From: an uncultured Bacteroidales bacterium
GTDB lineage: Bacteria; Bacteroidota; Bacteroidia; Bacteroidales; Porphyromonadaceae
Assembly (NCBI GenBank): GCA_902489445.1
Contig: CABTZX010000043.1
Location: 1-12,442 of the forward strand
Direction of reading: 5' to 3'
DNA: 12,442 nucleotides
The notes below the pieces were generated by a model. It was given only the letters and a program-made list of their open reading frames with translations, ran no database searches and was not told where the DNA came from. The translations under genes were made by a program, and so were the position numbers. This document shows positions 6,813 through 12,442 of this stretch, in pieces; position 1 is the first letter of the stretch; each line of letters starts with the position of its first letter.

Positions 6813-8180
6813 ATGGTTGTACTCAAGTTTGGAGGCACTTCGGTAGGTAGCGCACAACGAATTCGCTCCGTTGCTCGTTTGGTTGCTAAAATACCCGGGC
6901 GCAAGATTGTGGTCTTATCGGCAATGAGCGGTACAACGGACGCTTTGGTACAACTATCCGCACTTTTGGCGGAGGGCAAGTTTCAAGAGGCTGCGGAGGC
7001 TGTAGAAACCCTTGAAAAACGCTATAATACAGTAATTAAGGAGCTCTTTGATGATGAGGATCTCATATTCCAGGCTCGATTGGCTCTTCGCCCGCAATTT
7101 GATGAACTAAGGGCGCAAACGCACAATGAGGCGTTTACAAAGAACGATGAGAAACGCATCCTCTCTAAAGGCGAAATTATCAGTATTCAGTTGATGTTGC
7201 TCACACTTCGTCACTACGAGCAGGTGTTTGCTACCCATCTGAATGCGCTTTCCTTTATGCGTATCAATCATGATGGTGAGCCGGAGCCTGATTACATCGC
7301 AAGCCATCTACAGCCCCTCTTGGCAAGTAACTCCGGGGACGATACGCTCTTCCTTGCAGAAGGCTACATATGTGTGAATGCTTTTGGTGAAATTGACAAT
7401 CTTCGACGTGGTGGTAGCGACTATTCGGCAACTTTGATTGGAGAAGCTGCGCAAGCAGACGAAATACAGATCTGGACAGATATAGACGGATTACATAACA
7501 ACGACCCGCGTATAGTGAACGTAACGTCACCCGTTCGCAAGCTTCACTTCTCAGAAGCTGCAGAACTTGCTCATTTTGGTGCCAAAATACTCCATCCTGC
7601 CTGCATAGAACCGGCATGCCGAGCCGGAATTCCCATCCGTTTGCTCTATACTTTAGACCCCGAAGCGCAGGGAACTACCATATCTAACGATACCAATCGC
7701 GACATTATCAAGGCTGTTTCGGCAAAAGATGGCATTAGCATTATATCTGTGAGCAGCAAACCGACCAATATGGGGCATCCAGCTCTCAGTAATTTCCTCA
7801 TTTACGTGGCGGATATGCTTCGTAAACATGGAATTAAAGCCGATTTTATGGCTTCAATGGGCGAAACACTTCTGCTCGCTGTGGAGCATACTCCCGAGAT
7901 CGAAGCCTTTGCTGCGGAAGTTGGGGAAGAAGCTAACGTAATGCTATCGCACAATATGGTGATAATTGCTATTGTGGGCGATATGAATTGGGAGCGCGTG
8001 AGCTTTGAAGCGCGCATTTTGGAAGCTCTAAACGATGTGCCCATACGAATGATTTCGTACGGAACCAGCGATTGCAGTCTTATCATTGCCGTATCTGCTG
8101 AAGATAAAAAACGCGCTATGATTGCGCTGAGCGACCATCTCTTTTCACAAGTAAATCTGCAAAGTCCGGAGATATACTAA
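6813..8180 (+). CDS. lysC: Aspartate kinase (monofunctional)
   Basis: Phosphorylates L-aspartate with ATP, the first step to diaminopimelate, lysine, threonine and methionine; cytoplasmic. The N-terminal kinase motif KFGGTSVG is at 5-12. LSKGEIISIQL (118-128) matches the conserved substrate region, and RRGGSDYSATLIG (198-210) with WTDIDGLHNNDPRIV (221-235) form the nucleotide and aspartate site. SEAAELAHFGAKILHP (247-262) is also diagnostic. From about 305 to 450 two ACT domains follow, the usual site of feedback inhibition; I cannot tell from the sequence which amino acid inhibits. At 455 residues there is no room for a fused homoserine dehydrogenase, so this is the monofunctional, LysC-like form. 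It starts 16 bp after ftsE. No diaminopimelate decarboxylase gene follows, unlike the lysC-lysA pairing I recall from Bacteroides. Confidence 0.95.
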   Translation: MVVLKFGGTSVGSAQRIRSVARLVAKIPGRKIVVLSAMSGTTDALVQLSALLAEGKFQEAAEAVETLEKRYNTVIKELFDDEDLIFQARLALRPQFDELRAQTHNEAFTKNDEKRILSKGEIISIQLMLLTLRHYEQVFATHLNALSFMRINHDGEPEPDYIASHLQPLLASNSGDDTLFLAEGYICVNAFGEIDNLRRGGSDYSATLIGEAAQADEIQIWTDIDGLHNNDPRIVNVTSPVRKLHFSEAAELAHFGAKILHPACIEPACRAGIPIRLLYTLDPEAQGTTISNDTNRDIIKAVSAKDGISIISVSSKPTNMGHPALSNFLIYVADMLRKHGIKADFMASMGETLLLAVEHTPEIEAFAAEVGEEANVMLSHNMVIIAIVGDMNWERVSFEARILEALNDVPIRMISYGTSDCSLIIAVSAEDKKRAMIALSDHLFSQVNLQSPEIY

Positions 8181-8190
8181 CTATCTTGGT

Positions 8191-9078
8191 ATGACCCTAA
8201 AGCAAGTTATTTATCTCTTTCGCCCTCATACGCTTCCTGCATCTCTAAGCCCCATCTTGGTGGCATGTGCTTTAGCCTATGGAAATACCGCTTCGGAGCG
8301 TCCTTTTTGGCTGCTCGCTCTATTACCATTGCTTACCGGATTGCTTGGGCAAATAGCTTGCAATGTGGCAAACGACTACTTCGATTTCAAGCAAGGTGCC
8401 GATCGGGAAGATCGCGTGGGCTTTGCTCGTCCTTTGGCTTTAGGCGCAATTACATTGAAGGAGGTAAGGCTTCTACTCATAATAACTACAGCTTTGACTG
8501 CAATAGTGGGATTGGCTGCTTTATGGCTCAACTTCTCCTGGTGGATAGCAGGCATCGGCATTGCCATTATCATCGGTATTTTTGCTTATTCCACCGGACC
8601 GTTTCCCCTGGCATACCATGCTTTGGGCGAAGTGGCTGTATTCCTTTTTTACGGTTTGGCTGCTACGCTCGGCTCGTACTACTATATCTGTGGCAGTATT
8701 CGTTGGGAAGCAGTGGTTGCAGCCTTCTGTATGGGTTTGGCATCCGTCAATATTCTTATTGTGAATAACTACCGTGATGTGGATGAAGATCGGCGTGCCC
8801 ATAAGCGAACTCTTGCCGTTTGTTTCGGAAAAGAGTTAATGCCATTGCTCTATCGTACTAATACGGTTCTCATCCCCATTCTGTGCCTGCCGTTCTACCG
8901 TCCCGTATGGAATCTGCTCATTATGCTTCCTTTCTTCCTGTATTCGTTACGACTAACCGCACTTTTACCAAGGACGGAAGGAGCTAAGCTCGATACCCTT
9001 TTAAAGCGAACGGCTCAGGGAGTTTTACTATTAGCGGCAACGCTCATTGCAATTATTCTTATCCATCTGCGTTATTAG
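8191..9078 (+). CDS. menA: 1,4-dihydroxy-2-naphthoate polyprenyltransferase (MenA)
   Basis: An integral membrane enzyme of the UbiA superfamily that joins a polyprenyl chain to 1,4-dihydroxy-2-naphthoate, giving demethylmenaquinone. At 295 residues it has about eight or nine hydrophobic helices. The first Asp-rich motif, NDYFDFKQGADRED, is at 61-74 and the second, NNYRDVDEDRRAHKRTLAV, at 192-210; both bind the prenyl diphosphate through Mg2+. YSTGPFPLAYHALGE (133-147) and the second motif's KRTLAV ending are typical of MenA rather than of UbiA or heme O synthase. The gene implies respiration with menaquinone, fitting an anaerobic Bacteroidota. It starts 10 bp after lysC and ends 6 bp before porQ, so it is part of the same transcript. 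The polyprenyl donor ultimately depends on the MEP pathway, whose last enzyme is encoded three genes downstream. Confidence 0.95.
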   Translation: MTLKQVIYLFRPHTLPASLSPILVACALAYGNTASERPFWLLALLPLLTGLLGQIACNVANDYFDFKQGADREDRVGFARPLALGAITLKEVRLLLIITTALTAIVGLAALWLNFSWWIAGIGIAIIIGIFAYSTGPFPLAYHALGEVAVFLFYGLAATLGSYYYICGSIRWEAVVAAFCMGLASVNILIVNNYRDVDEDRRAHKRTLAVCFGKELMPLLYRTNTVLIPILCLPFYRPVWNLLIMLPFFLYSLRLTALLPRTEGAKLDTLLKRTAQGVLLLAATLIAIILIHLRY

Positions 9079-9084
9079 GTTAGT

Positions 9085-10095
9085 ATGAAAAGAAGATGGA
9101 CAGTATTTCTCGCTTGCTGTTTTCTGCTTTGTGGCTTGCCTCTTTCGGCTCAATATAAGCAGGGAGCCTATACGTTTCTCAATCTGCCTGCTTCGGCGCA
9201 TACTTTGGCTACCGGGGGGATTTCTCTCTGTATTGTGGACGGAACAGATGGCTTGGCTTTCGATAATCCCGCGCTCTACGGGCAGGAAGTTGCCGGTCAG
9301 CTATCCTTTTCCTACTTTAATTATATGCTTTCGATGCACGGCGTTAATGCGCTTTACGGGTTGCCGGTTAGCGAGCGTGGTGCGTGGGCTGTTGGCGTTC
9401 GGGCGTTGCAGTACGGCAAAAAGCCGGCATACGATGTAAACAATGTGCCTATGGGCTCCTTTTCGGCTACAGATGCCGCTTTAGAAGGATTATTCAGCTA
9501 CGAACTTACCGATAAACTCCGAGGAGCACTTGCGCTGAAAGTAATCTACGCCAATGTAGAAAGGTATAACGCTTTGGCTCTGGCTGCCGATGCCGGTTTA
9601 AGCTATTACGATGGCGATAAAGGACTTGCACTGGGTGCAGCTCTAACCAATATGGGTGCCACCGTCATCGGTTTGGGCGAAGCGCGTCCGATGCCGGCTT
9701 GGGATATACGCATCGGCTATTCACAATCTTTCCGTCATGCTCCTTTCGCGCTGTATATTACGGCTTACGGACTGAATCCTTTGGCAATCCGAAATGAAAT
9801 GAGTACCGATAAGAAGTTCGCAGCTAAATTGCTTCGTCACTTTGCTTTTGGTGCCGAGTATCGCTATAACCAAAGCTTTTGGCTTGCTCTCGGTTATAAC
9901 GGACGGCTTGCTCAGGATATGATGCTCAAAGGGGGCAATTTCCTCTCCGGTTTATCGGTTGGGGGCGGATTCCGCCTTCCGTATCTAAGCGTCAGCATTG
10001 CTGCATCGCGATACCATCCGTCCGGATTGAGTATGATGTTAACCCTAAGCACCAACTTTGGTCAAACGAACAATTACCCACACTCACGCTTTTAA
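9085..10095 (+). CDS. porQ: Type IX secretion system protein PorQ
   Basis: A 336-residue outer-membrane beta-barrel protein with a signal peptide (MKRR, hydrophobic core, likely cut near LPLSA-Q, residues 22-23). The N-terminal mature block FLNLPASAHTLATGG (32-46) followed by DGTDGLAFDNPALYG resembles the PorV/PorQ family, where an alanine/glycine-rich turn leads to an Asn-Pro motif. Repeated amphipathic strands follow (YALALAADAGLSYY-type, FAFGAEYRYNQSFWLALGYNG, LSVGGGFRLPYLSVSIAASRYH). PorQ, with PorU, PorV and PorZ, forms the attachment complex that processes T9SS cargo and joins it to anionic lipopolysaccharide on the cell surface. From memory, P. gingivalis porQ (PG0602) sits just upstream of cmk (PG0603) and lytB/ispH (PG0604), the same order as here, which supports the call. 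The other T9SS genes are not in this window. Confidence 0.88.
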   Translation: MKRRWTVFLACCFLLCGLPLSAQYKQGAYTFLNLPASAHTLATGGISLCIVDGTDGLAFDNPALYGQEVAGQLSFSYFNYMLSMHGVNALYGLPVSERGAWAVGVRALQYGKKPAYDVNNVPMGSFSATDAALEGLFSYELTDKLRGALALKVIYANVERYNALALAADAGLSYYDGDKGLALGAALTNMGATVIGLGEARPMPAWDIRIGYSQSFRHAPFALYITAYGLNPLAIRNEMSTDKKFAAKLLRHFAFGAEYRYNQSFWLALGYNGRLAQDMMLKGGNFLSGLSVGGGFRLPYLSVSIAASRYHPSGLSMMLTLSTNFGQTNNYPHSRF

Positions 10096-10109
10096 CCTCT
10101 ATTCATTCG

Positions 10110-10808
10110 ATGCCCGACAAGAAAATCATCGTTGCCATTGACGGCTTCTCCGGTTGCGGGAAAAGCACGATGGCTAAGGCTTTGGCGAAAAGTCTCAACT
10201 ATATTTATGTAGATAGCGGTGCCATGTACCGAGCTGTTACACTCTATTCCATTGAGCATAAGCTATGGCGTAATGGGGAGCCGCTATTGGAACCTCTCCG
10301 CGCTGCAATGGAGCATATGGATATCGATTTCCGTCGAAATGAGAACGGCGCCCTGCGAACCTTACTCAATGGGCGCGATGTAGAGGACGAAATCCGTACG
10401 ATGGAAATATCCGAGCGTGTCAGTCCAATCAGTACGATTGATTTTGTTCGCGCTAAACTCACTACGCTACAACAATCTTTCGGCAAGCGTCGCGGCATCG
10501 TTATGGACGGGCGCGACATAGGAACCACCGTATTTCCTGATGCCGAGCTTAAAGTATTCGTTGTCTGCTCCGCCGAAGAGCGTGCTAACCGACGTTTCAA
10601 GGAATTGGAAGCCAAGGGACAACAGCCCGATCGCGAGGCGGTGCTCCACAACGTCATAGAGCGCGACCGGATCGATTCCACGCGTGCCGTATCGCCTTTG
10701 GCTAAAGCACCCGATGCACGCGAGTTGAATAATACTAACCTCACTATTGAGGAGCAAAACAGTATTCTCTTAGATTGGGCGCTCCAAGCTATTCGTGGTA
10801 ACCATTGA
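10110..10808 (+). CDS. cmk: Cytidylate kinase
   Basis: Phosphorylates CMP and dCMP to the diphosphates with ATP, recycling CMP from RNA turnover and lipid synthesis; cytoplasmic. At 232 residues the length is standard. The P-loop GFSGCGKST (12-20) follows the first strand; the Cys just before the GKST part is typical of Bacteroides-group Cmk. The nucleotide-binding VDSGAMYRAVTLY (34-46) and the MDGRDIGTTVFPDAELKVFV block are diagnostic and set it apart from adenylate or thymidylate kinases. The ATG at 10110 is 14 bp after porQ. The 3' end overlaps ispH by 14 bp in another frame, which suggests coupled translation. Confidence 0.96.
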   Translation: MPDKKIIVAIDGFSGCGKSTMAKALAKSLNYIYVDSGAMYRAVTLYSIEHKLWRNGEPLLEPLRAAMEHMDIDFRRNENGALRTLLNGRDVEDEIRTMEISERVSPISTIDFVRAKLTTLQQSFGKRRGIVMDGRDIGTTVFPDAELKVFVVCSAEERANRRFKELEAKGQQPDREAVLHNVIERDRIDSTRAVSPLAKAPDARELNNTNLTIEEQNSILLDWALQAIRGNH

Positions 10809-11691
10809 GATAGACGAACACAGCGGCTTCTGCTTTGGGGTGGTGAATGCCATCCATAAAGCAGAACAAGAGCTGGATACCGCTCCAAACCTTTATTGTT
10901 TGGGGGATATTGTACACAATACCGGTGAAGTGGACCGTCTTCAGAGCCGAGGAATGACCACCATTGGCTACGAGCATCTTGCGGATCTGCCCAAAGGAGC
11001 ACGTGTACTATTCCGTGCACATGGCGAGCCTCCCGAAGTGTACGCAAAAGCTGCTCGTCAGGGACTTAATGTAGTAGATGCCACCTGCCCTGTGGTGCTT
11101 AAACTGCAGCGTTCCATTCGCAAGATATACGAAGCGCATCAGGGCGAACCATGGCAGATTGTCATCTTTGGCAAGCCCGGGCACGCCGAAGTGAACGGAT
11201 TGGTGGGACAAACGGAAGGATCTGCTATCGTTATCTCCTCCGTGGAGGACGTTGCGCGATTGGATTTCTCGAAGCCCATTGAGCTTTTCTCCCAAACCAC
11301 GATGCCGTTGGATGCGTTTGGCGAAGTAGTGCGTTTCATCGAAACGCATAAGTCGGAGGGCATTCCCTTCCTGTACCACGATACAATCTGTCGCTCCGTG
11401 GCGATGCGTATCCCCGGTATCCGCGCCTTTGCGGCACGGCATACGCGTATTTTCTTTGTGGCGGGGCGCAAAAGTTCGAACGGACAGATGCTCTTTGCAC
11501 AGTGCAAGGCGGTCAATCCGCTGAGCTACTTTCTCTCCGACCCCGAAGAACTGAAGCGCGAGATGCTCCCCGCCGATATGCAGGCGAACGAATCGATCGG
11601 CATATGCGGAGCTACTTCAAGCCCACGAAGCCAGATGGAAGCCGTGGAAAGAGCCATCCGCGCCCTCCTCATCGCGTCCCCCTCCGCATAG
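10795..11691 (+). CDS. ispH: 4-hydroxy-3-methylbut-2-enyl diphosphate reductase (IspH/LytB)
   Basis: The last enzyme of the MEP pathway: a 4Fe-4S protein reducing HMBPP to IPP and DMAPP; cytoplasmic. At 298 residues it is the short bacterial form. The three cluster cysteines are Cys13 (GFCFGV), Cys98 (DATCPV) and Cys199 (DTICRS). Substrate-site residues are present: His43-equivalent in DIVHN, His76 in RAHGE, His130 and Glu132 in PGHAEVNG, Thr168/169, Ser227-Ser228-Asn229, and the Ser in CGATSSPRSQ. Met204 stands where an Asn is common in the motif after the third cysteine (NR becomes MR); this is not a cluster ligand. The start is a GTG inside the end of cmk; it gives the expected few residues before EIDEHSGFCFGV, and no ATG nearby would do so. 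No Shine-Dalgarno is evident, so translation probably depends on coupling to cmk. It is the last gene of the run. Confidence 0.95.
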   Translation: MVTIEIDEHSGFCFGVVNAIHKAEQELDTAPNLYCLGDIVHNTGEVDRLQSRGMTTIGYEHLADLPKGARVLFRAHGEPPEVYAKAARQGLNVVDATCPVVLKLQRSIRKIYEAHQGEPWQIVIFGKPGHAEVNGLVGQTEGSAIVISSVEDVARLDFSKPIELFSQTTMPLDAFGEVVRFIETHKSEGIPFLYHDTICRSVAMRIPGIRAFAARHTRIFFVAGRKSSNGQMLFAQCKAVNPLSYFLSDPEELKREMLPADMQANESIGICGATSSPRSQMEAVERAIRALLIASPSA

Positions 11692-11987
11692 TCGCCCTCT
11701 CTTCGCATAACTACTGCCCCCATCCTTCGCGTCGGCAAGCCTCCTCCCTTACATCTTCCGCAAAACTGCACTCCTTCTCTACATCGGAAAAGCTACCCCT
11801 CCCTCCGTATCCTTACGAATACAGCACTCGTCGTCCTCCCTTTTTCCCTAAGGTACTGCCCCCTTCGTTTCCTTATTCCGACCGCTATTCCTCCGATTTA
11901 TCCCTGTTTAACCACCGGCTAATCACGGATTTACCCGTAGGTAAATGGAAGTAAATAGTTGGTAATTCCCCAATAAACGAATTTCCA
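11692..11987. other. Gene-free pyrimidine-rich stretch after ispH
   Basis: Across 11701-11940 only about a third of + strand bases are purines (my count: 76 of 240), a sharp change from the genes before it. CTCC-led segments recur at about 30-bp spacing (CTCCTCCCTTACATC near 11741 and CTCCTTCTCTACATCGG near 11771). A + strand open frame running from inside ispH to 11954 is out of frame with ispH and rich in Ser, Pro, Arg and Tyr because of composition; it has no domain and I do not call it a gene. I find no strong T-tailed terminator directly after ispH. Confidence 0.5.
11929..11946. other. Perfect 7-bp inverted repeat with CGTA loop
   Basis: ATTTACC (11929-11935) and GGTAAAT (11940-11946) are exact reverse complements around CGTA. 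It has no T tract and is AT-rich, so it is weak as an intrinsic terminator. It lies close to where the strand changes from pyrimidine-rich to purine-rich. It could be a protein-binding dyad, a weak 3' RNA hairpin or chance. Confidence 0.5.
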
Positions 11988-12361
11988 TATGTGGAGAAGT
12001 AGGGGTGGTGTATAGAAGATGGCGGAGCAGAGGACGGGAGGTGACGCTGTGGAGGATAGTAGGTAACTGGGTGGGGAATGTCAGGAGACGGCACGTTAGA
12101 TGAGTAATGATGGAGCAAGGTTTTGGTGGAACCGTAACGCTTGTACGAAGGCACCGAAGCTGTGTATGGGAGATGTTGGGGCAGAAGATGGGAGGGAACT
12201 GAGTATTTGTACGAGGAAAAAGGGGCCGGGGATGGGTGATGTTATGGCGATGGCTCAGAGCTGACCGATCGTTTGTATGAAGGGATCGGACCGGAGGATG
12301 AGAGGTAACGGAGCGGAAGATGGGAGGTATCGGAGCGTTTGTTTAGTGCGGTCGGAGAAAA
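11988..12361 (+). repeat. Degenerate purine-rich array in strict 22-bp register with a 66-bp superperiod
   Basis: Cutting every 22 bases back from the right-edge array (starts 12340, 12318, 12296 and so on to 11988) gives 17 units that line up. Many fit GATGGGAGGTAACGGAGC (12186, 12296, 12318, with variants at 12032, 12054, 12164, 12230). Another type starts TGTACGAAGG (12142, 12208, 12274; weaker at 12340). The second type recurs every 66 bp, three units. The tract is about three-quarters purine. No indel is needed from 11988 to the end of the window. Function unknown; no convincing open frame uses the 66-bp period. Confidence 0.75.
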
Positions 12362-12442
12362 CTCTATAGACTTTCTGAAAATACTCTATAGACTTTTTCG
12401 GAAAACTCTATAGACTTTCTGGAAAAACTCTATAGACTTTTC
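12362..12442 (+). repeat. Right-edge tandem array of 22-bp units (core CTCTATAGACTTT)
   Basis: Units start at 12362, 12384, 12406 and 12428, exactly 22 bp apart, and all four have a perfect CTCTATAGACTTT core; only the 9-base tails vary. The last unit is cut by the window edge. The array has the same orientation as the left-edge array and continues the register of the degenerate tract before it. Confidence 0.93.
12402..12442 (+). repeat. Terminal direct repeat, right copy (41 bp, identical to 1-41)
   Basis: The last 41 bases equal the first 41. Overlapping the two ends would keep the 22-bp register (the unit at 12406 falls on the unit at 5), giving a seamless longer array. That is what a circular join would show, but also what any contig ended by a common tandem repeat would show. 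Confidence 0.9.

Noticed and set aside
11502..11954. Plus-strand open frame of 150 codons at the ispH end
   Set aside because: It begins inside ispH in another frame and continues only because the following stretch is pyrimidine-rich; no domain is seen.
11885..12154. Minus-strand open frame of 89 codons
   Set aside because: It reads the degenerate array; its Pro/Ser/Tyr-rich translation comes from the repeat composition.
1..12442. Plasmid or phage circle suggested by the identical ends
   Set aside because: No replication, partition, mobilisation or structural phage gene is present, and the genes are single-copy chromosomal housekeeping genes.

Overview
The window looks like chromosomal DNA of an anaerobic Bacteroidota, most likely Porphyromonas or a close relative. 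The reasons are a PorQ-type component of the type IX secretion system (found only in Bacteroidota), a Bacteroidota-style GyrA of 846 residues beside a secreted TPR protein, a Bacteroides-type cytidylate kinase and LytB/IspH, menaquinone synthesis, and weak or absent Shine-Dalgarno sites. This assignment comes from reading the proteins; no database search was run.

Layout. 1-708 is gene-free: a short tandem array of 22-bp units at the left edge, a degenerate tract, a second degenerate 22-bp array near 377-486, and a probable gyrA promoter. 709-5239 holds gyrA, a secreted TPR protein and an outer-membrane beta-barrel protein, all on the + strand. A strong terminator-like hairpin at 5267-5312 closes this block, and a third 22-bp array (5334-5421), in the opposite orientation, follows it. 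5485-11691 is a tightly packed + strand run of seven genes: a KefF/MdaB-type NAD(P)H oxidoreductase, an FtsE-like ATPase, aspartate kinase, MenA, PorQ, cytidylate kinase and IspH. Gaps are 6-16 bp, and the last two genes overlap by 14 bp. 11692-12442 is gene-free: a pyrimidine-rich stretch, a small hairpin, then a purine-rich tract built of degenerate 22-bp units that runs in exact register into a clean array at the right edge.

How the genes fit together. The first block pairs DNA topology (GyrA) with two exported envelope proteins. The second is a mixed housekeeping operon: redox, division or transport ATPase, aspartate-family amino acids and diaminopimelate, menaquinone for anaerobic respiration, T9SS cargo attachment at the cell surface, CMP recycling, and the last step of the MEP isoprenoid pathway. 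IspH and MenA are linked biochemically because isoprenoid units feed the menaquinone side chain.

The most unusual content is non-coding. The same 22-bp period occurs in at least four places. The two window ends carry an identical 41-bp direct repeat in the same orientation. The right-hand tract keeps a strict 22-bp register, with a 66-bp higher-order period, even though its units have diverged strongly. I see no tRNA, rRNA, CRISPR array, insertion sequence or phage gene.
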